Source: Diploptera punctata (taxonomy: Eukaryota > Arthropoda > Insecta > Blattodea > Blaberidae). Taken from it: 64,000 nt of DNA. The translations under genes and the position numbers were made by a program. Location: positions 2,089,996 to 2,153,995 of the forward strand of contig JASPKZ010007249.1 of NCBI GenBank assembly GCA_030220185.1, in the 5' to 3' direction. The notes under the pieces are model-generated. The model was not told the DNA's origin. It saw nothing but the letters and a program-made list of their open reading frames with translations, and did no database searches. This document shows positions 33,866-44,713 of the stretch, in pieces (position 1 is the first letter of the stretch; every line of letters starts with the position of its first letter).

Positions 33866-34399
33866 ATATAGAAAACATGTATTTAATCGACTCCATTTAT
33901 AAATAGTTTAAATTACATTGTTATTGTTGTTAGTGGCTTCTGGGATTGTTCACGTAAGTCAATATTTCCCTTACATTCACAATAAAGAACTTCAAAGTTT
34001 ACAGTTTTCAGTTAATTTTCATCCAGTTCAAAAGTTTGCCATATTGTAATTCTCTTTACATTATTATATGCAACATGTAAAGGTGGATTACTCCACGCTC
34101 TTAATGTGAGAAATATTGATCAATTGAGGGGTAATATTAAACATTTATTTCACAGTTACTAAGGTAGAGATAAACAATATCATATTAAGAATATATAAAA
34201 ATACTTATTTGTGTCTGTCTTCAATATTGACATACAAAATTTTCACCAATATTTGTACTAAACAAGAAATAGGCAACAAAAAATATATATCTTATTTATA
34301 AAATATTCTCTACAAATTTGATTTATTTTTTATTGTTGCTAAGGTAAACAATTTCAAAATTCTATGTTTTTAGCTTTTTGAAATTGTAAATTTCTAATA

Positions 34400-34795
34400 A
34401 AACATATTTTGATCCGACAATTAGAAGTGGAGATTCACTTTAAAACCGAAATTACAAACTGCCTGAACGACTCGACCGATTTTGATGAAACTTTGTATGT
34501 GTGTGTGTGTCAATGGATGGTTTTGATTCACAATTGGACCCGGTAGGTGACGCTGCGCTCGGGTAACAGGACTTTTTGTCAAATGTGCAGTCATTTGCAT
34601 TACCGACACTTTCCGCGCGACAATGTGACGTAATAATGCATGCCTCTTGAGCCATGACAGATGGCAGTAAGCAGTTTTCTTGCGAACTTCTTAATTAGTG
34701 AATTTTATGGTAAAATAGGTAACATACTTTTAACGTCCGGCCATAACACGAGAATTGAATGTTTTGGCAAGATAACGTCTGCCGGGTCCGCATGT
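34400..34795 (+). mobile_element. Possible Helitron-like nonautonomous fragment
   Basis: Contains CGACCGATTTTGATGAAAC, a (GT)n at 34497-34510, a GC-rich stretch GACGCTGCGCTCGGG, and a right end ACGTCTGCCGGGTCCGCATG. That combination reminds me of insect repeats ending in a GGGTCCGC-type terminus. I cannot see a definite 3' hairpin plus CTRR, so the class is uncertain. Confidence 0.3.
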
Positions 34796-34837
34796 TATAA
34801 ATATAAATATATCCCATTATTTCTATAAATACCTATG

Positions 34838-35132
34838 GATTGACACAATACAAGTTCAAGTAAGGCTAGCGACTAATACATACTTACATACATTCAACCT
34901 GAGTCACTCAGCTATGTGTCCACTGTGCCAAGCTGAAGAGGAAGATTTAGAACATATTCTGCTGAACTCTACATATATAAATTACCATATAAATACCCTA
35001 AAGTCCTATTTACCTCAAACCTTGGGTGAAACATTTCAATTCATCTTATCCACACCTAAGCTATGGACTATTGCAGAGCATGTATATAGTTTGCACAGGA
35101 AAAATCACCAATCAACTCTTCATGTAATGTAA
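34838..35132 (+). pseudogene. LINE ORF2 C-terminus (RNase H/zinc tail)
   Basis: The frame reads QVRLATNTYLHTFNLSHSA, then CPLCQAEEEDLEHIL, the Cys-x2-Cys...Glu...His tail found after the RNase H domain in R1/Jockey-like non-LTR retrotransposons. The last Cys is replaced (LLNST). It runs to a stop at 35132 (LHVM). The upstream part of the element is missing. Confidence 0.75.
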
Positions 35133-35134
35133 CT

Positions 35135-35760
35135 ATTCAATGGAATCATGTCATCAGCTATGGCTGCAAACATGTAGTGAAGAACAATAAATTGTAAAAA
35201 TAAGAAACAATATTTACAGTCTAAAGGAAAGCAGAAATCAAAATATGAAACAAAACCAAGTAAAATGGAATATCTAAGGAAATCAAATGAATTAAAATAA
35301 GAAATATATCTATTGAAATAGTAGGTAACACATTTGTATGCAAAAACTGTAATTAGTATACCATGTTCATTTCATTTATTCACACAATCCCACCCGCATA
35401 ATGAATCAAAATGTTAATGTGTAGTGTTAAGATAACATGTTAGTAATATTTATGTTTTAGGTGATTAATACGTTATTTTTCATAACTTCTAGATTAATAG
35501 ATGACATAAAAAACACCAGTGTGAAAGTGAAATGACATGGATACTAAAATTTCAATTTTTTACGGAAATTTTAAATTTCAACAAAGAAACTGCTAATTTA
35601 TCACAAGAAAATATCAAGGACTAAAATAACAGGAAAAATGCAATATAGCCTGGATAGTAAAAAGAAATGTAACAAATAAACAAAAGTGATCACAAACAAG
35701 AGAAGAGGTAAATGCAAAGACAAGAAGAAGTAAATGCAAAGAAGGGATGAAGTAAATATC
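35135..35760. other. AT-rich spacer, no gene seen
   Basis: No recognised gene. An imperfect duplication of CAAGAAGA-rich sequence lies at 35695-35745. Confidence 0.5.
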
Positions 35761-35764
35761 TGTA

Positions 35765-35833
35765 AACCATGTGTAATACAGTCTCTATGCATTGTATGTG
35801 AACTAAGTAATACACTCTCCGTATTCATTATAT
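35765..35833 (+). repeat. Outlying left edge of the 38-bp minisatellite
   Basis: About two diverged units (ATGTGTAATACAGTCTCTATGC, GTAATACACTCTCCGTATTC) of the array that resumes at 37330. The Tc1 element at 35835-37327 sits between these units and the main array. Confidence 0.8.
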
Positions 35834-35834
35834 A

Positions 35835-37327
35835 CACTGCTCAAAAAATTAGGGGATATTGTAGAATTACCTACTAAGACTATGTTTTTTGGAATAGTAT
35901 TAGATGCAATCACTTTCTATTACTCCAAGATAATGTAAACAAGAGTTTGAAGTTGTTACGTAACCTTGGTACCACACCAGAGGGCAGTGTCTGTGCTGTT
36001 GATGTGAAACGGTGGTGTGGGGGTGAATGTTTTGTTGCTGTTTTTAAATCCAGTCCAGTTTTCAGTTAGTGAATGACTTGCCTTAGGGACAGTAATGCCT
36101 CGACAACGTCATTTGCCTGAACCAATGGCTTGGAGGTCCATAGGAAGGATGGAAGCTGGACAGACACAACAAGAGGTGGCACTAGCCATTGGGGTGTCTC
36201 AAAGCGTGATTTCCAAGCTTTGGAATCGTTTTCAAACAACAGATACTGTTCACAGAAGAGCCGGACAAGGTCGACCATGGGCAACAACAGCAAGGGATGA
36301 CCGTTACCTCATGATAACAGCCCGTCGGAATAGACAGCAGAATGCAACTCAACTGCGAAATACACTTCAAACAGCAACACGACGCAGGGTGTCAACTCAA
36401 ACTGTCCGTAATCGACTGCATGGAAGTGGTCTCTATTCCCCTAGGGCCATAGTGTGTACCAGGTTAACTCCACAACACCGTAAACATCGCAGAAACTGGG
36501 CGGAGGCATGCTGAATGGGATCAGTTCTTTTTTCTGATGAGTCGCGATTCAACGTGGAATGTGATAGTCGGCGTGTATTCATCTGGAGGGAAAAAGGGAC
36601 ACGAAACAATCCAGCATTTGTACGTGAAAAATCCCCATATGGTGGCGGTGGATTCATGGTGTGGTCAGGAGTCAGTAGTGGTGGACGTACGGACCTCTAC
36701 GTCATCCAAGGTGGTACTTTGACTGCGGTAAGGTATAGAGATGAGATTCTCCGACCTTTTGTCGTGCCTTATGCTGGCACCATAGGTGATTCTTTTCTTT
36801 TTATGGACGATAATGCACGACCCCACAGAGCTGGCTTGGTGGACGACATGCTGGAAGTGGACGGTATCGAGCGTATGTAATGGCCAGCTTCCTCCCCGGA
36901 CTTAAATCCGATAGAGCATGTGTGGGGCGCATTGCAGGCAGACCAGCACCTCCCACAACTGTTCCAGAGCTGCACATTGCTCTTATGGAAGAGTGGCCAC
37001 GTATCCCCCAAGAACACATTGCTAACCTCATTGCATCAATGTCACACAGGTGTGAGGCAGTGCTGTGTGAGGCAGTGCTGGCCGTTCGAGGAGACCATAC
37101 ACCACACTAAAGAAACATTTTCACCCATGTTAATGCTGCTTTTTTGTTTGCCATATTCCTAATCAGGATCTCTTAGACATCTGGTGTGGTACAGAGGTTA
37201 CGTAACAACTTCAAACTCTTGTTTACATTCGTTTGGAGTAATAGAAAGTGATTGCATCTAATACTGTTCCTAAAAACATAATCTTAGTAGGTTATTCTAC
37301 AATATCCCCTAATTTTTTTGAGCAGTG
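35835..37327 (+). mobile_element. Tc1-like transposon, copy 1
   Basis: 1493 bp with inverted terminal repeats of about 150 bases (CACTGCTCAAAAAATTAGGG and its complement at the right), flanked by TA at 35833-35834 and 37328-37329. It carries one transposase gene with several disabling lesions. It is the same family as the copy at 44714-46222 and is inserted within the edge of a minisatellite. Confidence 0.95.
36095..37110 (+). pseudogene. Tc1-like transposase (DD34E), broken
   Basis: N-terminal helix-turn-helix (GRMEAGQTQQEVALAIGVSQ), a GRP linker, then the DDE core: LFSDESRF (first Asp), FMDDNARPH (second Asp), SPDLNPIEHVW (Glu, 34 residues after the second Asp as in the intact frame of copy 2). 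Lesions against copy 2: a 17-bp loss between GGAGG repeats plus a 1-bp loss near 36490-36520, creating a stop after NWAEAC; a CAA-to-TAA stop at about 36878 after ERM; a ~13-bp loss near 36930 between GCATT repeats; and a 15-bp duplication near 37060 (CEAVL twice). The protein cannot be made whole from this copy. Confidence 0.92.
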
Positions 37328-37329
37328 TA

Positions 37330-39285
37330 CAATACAGTCGCACTATGCATTTTGTGTAAACTCTATGTAATGCAGTCTCCCTATTCATTGTGTTTAAACT
37401 CTATGTAATGCATTCTCCCTATTCATTGTGTGTAAACTCTATGTAATGCAGCCTCCCTATTCATTGTGTTTAAACTCTATGTAATGCATTCTCCCTATTC
37501 ATTGTGTTTAAACTCTATGTAATGCATTCTCCCTATTCATTGTGTTTAAACTCTATGTAATGCATTCTCCCTATTCATTGTGTTTAAACTCTATGTAATG
37601 CATTCTCCCTATTCATTGTGTTTAAACTCTATGTAATGCATTCTCCCTATTCATTGTGTTTAAAATTGTGTTTAAACTCTATGTAATGCATTCTCCCTAT
37701 TCATTGTGTGTAAACTCTATGTAATACAGTCTCCCTATTCATTGTGTTTAAACTCTATGTAATGCATTCTCCCTATTCATTGTGTTTAAACTCTATGTAA
37801 TGCATTCTCCCTATTCATTGTGTTTAAACTCTATGTAATGCATTCTCCCTATTCATTGTGTTTAAACTCTATGTAATGCATTCTCCCTATTCATTGTGTT
37901 TAAACTCTATGTAATGCATTCTCCCTATTCATTGTGTTTAAACTCTATGTAATGCATTCTCCCTATTCATTGTGTTTAAACTCTATGTAATGCATTCTCC
38001 CTATTCATTGTGTTTTAAACTCTATGTAATGCATTCTCCCTATTCATTGTGTTTAAACTCTATGTAATGCATTCTCCCTATTCATTGTGTTTAAACTCTA
38101 TGTAATGCATTCTCCCTATTCATTGTGTTTAAACTCTATGTAATGCATTCTCCCTATTCATTGTATTTAAACTCTATGTAATGCATTCTCCCTATTCATT
38201 GTGTTTAAACTCTATGTAATGCATTCTCCCTATTCATTGTGTGTAAACTATGTGTAATACAGTCTCCCTATTCATTGTGTTTAAACTCTATGTAATGCAT
38301 TCTCCCTATTCATTGTGTTTAAACTCTATGTAATGCATTCTCCCTATTCATTGTGTTTAAACTCTATGTAATGCATTCTCCCTATTCATTGTGTTTAAAC
38401 TCTATGTAATGCATTCTCCCTATTCATTGTGTTTAAACTCTATGTAATGCAGTCTCCCTATTCATTGTGTGTAAACTCTATGTAATACAGTCTCCCTATT
38501 CATTGTGTTTAAACTCTATGTAATGCATTCTCCCTATTCATTGTGTTTAAACTCTATGTAATGCATTCTCCCTATTCATTGTGTTTAAACTCCATGTAAT
38601 GCATTCTCCCTATTCCTTGTGTTTAAACTCCATGTAATGCATTCTCCCTATTCATTGTGTTTAAACTCTATGTAATGCATTCTCCCTATTCATTGTGTTT
38701 AAACTCTATGTAATGCATTCTCCCTATTCATTGTGTTTAAACTCTATGTAATGCATTCTCCCTATTCATTGTGTTTAAACTCCATGTAATGCATTCTCCC
38801 TATTCCTTGTGTTTAAACTCCATGTAATGCATTCTCCCTATTCATTGTGTTTAAACTCTATGTAATGCATTCTCCCTATTCATTGTGTTTAAACTCTATG
38901 TAATGCATTCTCCCTATTCATTGTGTTTAAACTCTATGTAATGCATTCTCCCTATTCATTGTGTTTAAACTCTATGTAATGCATTCTCCCTATTCATTGT
39001 GTTTAAACTCTATGTAATGCATTCTCCCTATTCATTGTGTGTAAACTATGTGTAATACAGTCTCCCTATGCCTTGTGTGTAAACTGGTTGTAATACAGCC
39101 TCCCTATGCATTCTGTGTAAACTTTAGGCAATACTATCTCCCAATGCATTGTCCGTTAACTGTGTGAAATACAGTCTGATATGCATTGCACATGAACTGT
39201 ATGTAACAGTGTCTCCCTATGCATTGTCTGTGAACTGTATGAAATGCAATCTGTCTATGCATTGTGTGTAAACTGCATGTACTGC
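37330..39285 (+). repeat. 38-bp minisatellite, about 50 units
   Basis: The unit contains ATTCATTGTGTTTAAACTC and TATGTAATGCATTCTCCCT. Interior units are nearly identical. Marked variants are GTGTGTAAACTATGTGTAATACAG at about 38238 and 39040, and CCATG/TTCCTTG units near 38590 and 38780. Units decay strongly after 39060. There are no unique spacers between repeats, so this is not a CRISPR array. Confidence 0.97.
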
Positions 39286-39289
39286 AGTA

Positions 39290-40110
39290 TCGGTGGCAGA
39301 CGAACAATGTTATGTGCCGCCTCTTGAGCAATGAGGTCAATTGTGTATATTGGAGACATGGGTTTGTTTATTTTCAGCAACTCGAATAATTATTTTTTAA
39401 TCGGCGCTGCTGTACATTATGCCTCTGAAGCCAGTTGATAATATCTCCTTTTCTATTTGCACTCGATGGAGGCTTGTGGATTTACGTGTTGTGGTATTGG
39501 TCGTTGTCAGTAATATATAAACCATGAAATGTAATGCGTAGCATCCATATTCTTATGGTAATCGTATGTCTTCTTAGAATTTTATTTCCATAATGCACCT
39601 TCCACGATCTCAAGAACAGAACCCGCGTGACACAGGTGATACGACATACCTTACCTGTTGGAATACGTAAACTTGAGGATGTATTGTCATCAGTTCATAT
39701 TTTAGAGGCGCTATGATTGACGTTTCGTCAGTAAAAATGACGTTATCGAAATCCACTGTCATGATTTTCCCCTAGAAATTTACAGTCATTAAACAATGAA
39801 ATTAACACTTTTCGGCCACTGTACTTTTTGTAATTAAAATTAATTTCTCATTGGAGAGCTGACAGTGAAGTTAACTCAGCCTTAAAAAGGTTTTTTTTAA
39901 CTAATACCGTAAGTAAATCCCTTGTTGGAATGTCCCCTCGAGAATAATATTGGTATATACGATTGTGTATGTCCCTTTTCTCAACCTGTGTTTGATTGGT
40001 TTTTCACGTTTTCTGCTCTTTCCTGGTCATCTCAGTTAATTTCCTCCCTTGCCACACTGCCTAAACATTTCTGTCGTTAGTTCGGGTACTTACGGATAGT
40101 TACTGTGTTT
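39290..40110 (-). pseudogene. DDE transposase relic, copy 1
   Basis: Aligns along its length with 61390-62190. On the - strand it reads pieces such as VIFTDETSIIAPL, SSANRKGDIINWLQRHNVQ (the C-terminal region after the catalytic core in this insect IS630/Tc1-like family) and an SKKTYDYHKNMDAT-type block. Numerous frameshifts. It directly abuts the decayed right end of the 38-bp array. Confidence 0.65.
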
Positions 40111-40114
40111 TGAA

Positions 40115-40318
40115 AATCTATATGAAAGGGGAATTTCGCCCGCCTCATCTCCCAAACCTCAGACCAAACCGAAAAATACGTCTTACAATTAAGTAAATCT
40201 AAAATATACTAAACCGGGTCGCAGTCATTTTCAAAATTAATGAAACAAAAAATAAATAAAATAAAATGACAATGATTCGGTACAATGAATGTTAAACATC
40301 GTTCACTTGAAAATTCAC
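40115..40318. other. Spacer, nothing recognised
   Basis: No gene or element recognised. Confidence 0.5.
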
Positions 40319-40319
40319 A

Positions 40320-40402
40320 CTACCTGGCCGTATTTGAACCCATTCATTTTTAAATCCAGGAGCGAGTATGCTAACCACTATTCCACCAGTATCGAATACA
40401 GA
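40320..40402 (-). mobile_element. tRNA-like SINE head
   Basis: On the - strand GGTGGAATAGTGGTTAGC (A box) and TGGGTTCAAATACGG (B box) are about 35 bases apart. No body or target duplication is visible. Confidence 0.5.
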
Positions 40403-40417
40403 ATCAAGAAAAAAGAA

Positions 40418-40442
40418 AAATAAGAAAGAGAGAGAGAGAGAG
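40418..40442. repeat. (GA)n microsatellite
   Basis: GAAAGAGAGAGAGAGAGAGA run. Confidence 0.85.
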
Positions 40443-41264
40443 AAGAATAAAACATTTCCTCTATTACGTATTACATGTGTCTTGTCAAATTATAATATTA
40501 CAACAATGCCACTTTTAAAAGTTAAAAATATGGATATTTAAACAGGCAAAACTAGGTATAATAACCAGGGAATGTACCTTGGTTGGCATTGTAGAGTTCT
40601 ACAGTGAGCATAAATTAACTGTAATCGGAGTATGCATGCAATGTGACGGCGCAAGACAGCAACGCAGCCTAGCACGCAGCTGCGGTGCATACGAGAGTGA
40701 ACAGAATACAATGATTCTGTGTGTAGTAGGCCTATACCTCATTTCGGAACCAACTAAAGTACTTTCCCTGATAATAACTATTTTTATGTATAGTGAGATT
40801 TTTACCCTAAGCAAAATTAACACATTTACTAAAACAAGATAGGTTTCATAAAATTTTGGACAAAATGCGCCTTGTTGCATAGCTCGAATGATGTAACAAT
40901 AACTGTAACGTTACGAAGCAACGTCATTGAATATGAAATAGAAAATTATTGTTTGAAATGAAATTAATAAAAGATTAATAATTCACAGGTTGGATGCAAA
41001 ACTGTTTAATCCGTGTACAAGATAAACCAATAAACAACCCTTACTCTATCAGGTAAATATTAAATACATTTTCAAATATCTCATTTATCATCATTTAAAT
41101 GCTAGTTATTATAATATATCGTGATGCATATAAGGCCTGCCAATTGAAATTATAACATATTTTACTCTCAAATTAGAAATATTCTATTTTACATCCTTTC
41201 AGACAATATTTTATAATACTGTTTTTATTAAACCACTCCGTTCTTTAGCTCGACTAAACTTCTT

Positions 41265-41500
41265 GGCGCGAGAGGCCTGCATGGCTCGAGGTCTATCAGC
41301 CAGCTAACCACATAGGCCTATTACATTTTATAAAGCAAGGTAATAATTTAGATAGTATATGGGTAACATGTGGTCAGCCTGTCAATCCGCCAGCTATTTA
41401 TAGTTAGTTTTCTTAACTTGAAGCCGCTGTGTATTAGTGATACAAAATTTCCTCACTATTGCGGGCCGCATGCAATGGGATCGAGGACCGCAAGCGGCCT
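41265..41500 (-). mobile_element. Family E SINE relic in unit copy 1
   Basis: GAGGCCTGCATGGCTC, GTCTATCAGCCAGCTAACC and GGTAACATGTGGTCAGCC match the family. The head end is lost. Confidence 0.55.
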
Positions 41501-42214
41501 GTGGGTTCAACACACCTGATGTATACCACAATACTTAAAATATTTCAGAGACCTTCATTTCCCGACGACAGCTATCCCCCCATTCTACCTATATATTACA
41601 TTCCCAATTTATTTTCTACAATTATAACTTAATGTCAATTTTTTATGATAAAACTATGCTTATGAATATTTAAACAGGAGATTACACGAGAAAACTAGAT
41701 TCATTTGATATTTAAATCAATAAAGGGTTTTCCCGCTATCAATTCATATTATAATTTAAAATATGAGTACAACACAACTTTTGTATAAAACTGGCCTTGT
41801 TGCACAACGTCAACAAAAAATGTGACGTAATAACTATAAGGTTACGAAGCAACGCTTACTGAATGTAAAACTAATAATATCACTTTAAATGAAATTAATA
41901 AAATATCAAGGTTTTACTGATCAAATTAAACAGCTGACATTTTTGGGAGAGTCATAGACAACGGTTCCTCTGTCAGGTATTTATTAAAAACATATTCAGA
42001 TAACATATTTAAGTTCGTTTAAATCCTTGTTGGTAATATATCATGTGATGGTGTGCATATGCTATATAAATTTAAATTTAACTTATTGGTCATAACTTAT
42101 AACAAATGTCACTTCAATATTACAAATATTCTGTTTTACATAACTTCAGATAACTTTCTGAAATTTTTTAAATTAAGCAACTCTATTCTTTAAACAAAAT
42201 TAAACACCATGTCA

Positions 42215-42445
42215 CAAAAAGCCTGTAAGACCCTTAGACTACCAGGCCTACAGGGGTAGACGATAAAATCAGAAGAGTATATATGTGATGAGTGGTCTCC
42301 CAGATGTTATTTCAGCTGTTTATTACAGCTGCCCAATTTGCTCATGATTCTGGCTCAAATATTATGAGAAAATGTCTTGCCCATCGGGAATCGATCAAGC
42401 GCTAATCCGTTTACATGAACCAAAACGATGACGCACAGAGCTGCA
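42215..42445 (-). mobile_element. Family E SINE relic in unit copy 2
   Basis: AGACTACCAGGCCTACAGG, TACAGCTGCCCAATTTGC, ATGAGAAAATGTCTTGCCC and GGGAATCGATCAAGCG are in family order, including the degenerate B box on the - strand. Confidence 0.6.
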
Positions 42446-42739
42446 ATTCTTCAATACTGTATTGTACATTATTATATGGAAATTTCTTACCTTTATTCCT
42501 TTTTTGCTTCTTAAACTCTAGATTATCTATTTGTTTGAAATATCGATTTCATTAACATATATTTTATCCTTTAATTCTTCTCTTTTCTAAAATAATACAT
42601 TACGCTTTTTTGTCCTCAGACTTCAAACTATATATACTTTTTTATTTATTCACATATTTCAACATTATCTTTCAGGTCTAATTTTAGGTAAATGTTAACG
42701 TAATTACATTTTCAAATAAATAAATAAATATAATAGGCA

Positions 42740-43465
42740 CAATATGAAAATCAATACAAAGAAAACCGAAGTGATGGCGTTTTGTGGGAAATACCCTATA
42801 CCTAGCAAAATTGTTTTGGATGATCAAATTTTAGAACGAGTACATTAATTTTATTATTTGGGTTATAATTTAACATTTCAAGATGAAGCTGATATACCAA
42901 AGAAAATCACAAATTTCACAAAAACAACGGGGATAATTAACAGTATAATGAAACCATCTTTAGTACAGAAGAACACAAGATTACGGCTTTATAAGGTTCT
43001 CGCAAGACCAGTATTAAGATATGGTAGTGAAGCATGGACAATACGAAGAAGAGATGAAAGCCGAATACCAACAAATGAGATGCGATTTATGCGCCGTACA
43101 GCAGGCTATAAAAAGTGCGACCATAAAAGAAATGAGGAAATTATGGAAGAGTTGGATGTAGAACCCATCCTTCACCATATACAAAACTACCAGAACAATT
43201 GGAAAGCCCATCTTCAACGAATGCCGTCTCATTGAATTCCAAAGGCCATGCTTCGTTACTGCCCCCAAGGCAAAAGGTCGCTCGGACGTCCAAAAAAGCG
43301 TTGGATGGAAAATTCCTCTTTGAGACTGTAACAGGCCCAAAAATATTATCGATATAACAAATAAAAGGACAAGAAAAATAAATCGATTAATATTTAAGTC
43401 TCCATGTATATAATCATCTCTATAAACAGGGTCTAATTCTTGCATGGATGATGATGATGAAATAA
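42740..43465 (+). pseudogene. LINE reverse-transcriptase C-terminal half
   Basis: The frame MKINTKKTEVMAFCG, then after a stop FYYLGYNLTFQDEADIPKKI, LYKVLARPVLRYGSEAWTI, EMRFMRRTAGYKKCDHKRNE, HLQRMPS, stop, and GKRSLGRPKKRWMENS is the region after the catalytic FADD block in RTE-like proteins (KTEVM...YLG...RP.L.YG.E.WT...RF.RR..G). The 3' end GGCCCAAAAATATTATCG is followed by a GATGATGATGATGA tail at 43446-43459. 5'-truncated. A 143-codon frame on the opposite strand is its shadow. Confidence 0.85.
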
Positions 43466-43469
43466 AATA

Positions 43470-44425
43470 GGCCTATAGGCTAAAGAAATGTCTTGACAAA
43501 AGCTAGGGTGTAAAGGCATAAAAGTCTTTCCCGACCTATCTAGGGGAGAGGCAAATATTAACCCAACTTAACTCACGGTTAGTTGTTTTAAAATTTATAA
43601 ATTTGGTTATCATGTTTCTATGGCCATCACAAACGAAATTACAGGATCAGACAACATAAATAACACATAGGACTATCATCCAAATGTAAGCTAGAGAGAG
43701 AAACTGTTTAATTAAATACAATCCTAAGAAACAGTGCCCACTTGGGATTCTAAAACGTTGGTATTAGTGTAGATGTTTGAATGTTTCTAAATCTGAGAAC
43801 TAAACCAAGAGTACCATATCTATCGACTGGCTTCCATTATAGGACAAACCTTGGGCGAGAAACTAAATAAGCTGTCTGAAGAAGAGGATGTCAACCAGCA
43901 CCAATTGGTCACGTAAAGTTTGGCTTTTTAAAGAAAGGTGTGGCATAAGAGAGATGAACTGGTAGGAGGAACAACTTTAGCCGCAAAGACGATAATCTCC
44001 TTCGGGAGAAACGTCAAAAGAAATCCTGAACCTCTAATGTAGGAGTTGAATGTTGGAACGTCTCCATACAAAGAAAACGAACTACATACAGTCCGTAAAA
44101 CATAGTTAAGGTGTACAATCTAATTATGCAATCAGATTTGTAACATTTTAACTAAATTGCTCTCTTCTACAATTATCATTATTAGTGTCGCAATTCTAAT
44201 TTTGGCTCGAAAGGACATAATGATTTTGGCCAGAGTATTGAAGTTGTTTTACATGCTGTAAACTTAGAAAGGGAACTCACAACTTCAGATCTCTTCTAAA
44301 TCAACATATAATTGGGATTTGTGCACACTGGCAAATCCACAGAGTCTAGCCGGGTTAGAAGTTGCGAAGTTTGCCACATAGGCGAGCGTGAATACTATTG
44401 GTGCAACAAGATCAACTACAGCACC
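43470..44425. other. Unclassified repeat-like DNA, no intact gene
   Basis: Moderately GC-rich. The piece 43900-44100 (GATAATCTCCTTCGGGAG, TTGAATGTTGGAACGTC) faintly resembles the 5' region of a LINE just before its endonuclease, and 44290-44425 reads like a retroposon 3' end leading into the AAG tail. I cannot establish either. Confidence 0.3.
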
Positions 44426-44426
<1 letters not shown>

Positions 44427-44456
<30 letters not shown>

Positions 44457-44482
44457 AAGAAGAAGAAGAAGAAGAAGAAGAA
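44427..44482. repeat. (AAG)n microsatellite
   Basis: Uninterrupted AAG run of about 18 units. Confidence 0.95.
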
Positions 44483-44713
44483 ATATTTCCTCTATTTTTT
44501 TAGATGCCTGTAACTTAATGGCACTTTTTTAGAATATAAAAAAAGTACTTATGAATATTTAAAGAAGTGATTCCACGAGAATACTAGGTGCATTTCATTT
44601 AAACTGATATGGAGAATTTTCCGCTACCTTCAATTTGGCCTATTATTTTTATTAAGAGGCAAGAAAAAAATATTATTTTTGCCTAAAATGCCCTTTGTTA
44701 CATAGCGTTAATA

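Noticed and set aside
37330..39285. Regular short repeats, considered as a CRISPR array
   Set aside because: Repeats are directly adjacent with no unique spacers, and the genome is eukaryotic; it is a minisatellite.
43014..43445. 143-codon open frame on the - strand
   Set aside because: It lies opposite a clear LINE reverse-transcriptase fragment on + and has no recognisable domain; it is a shadow.
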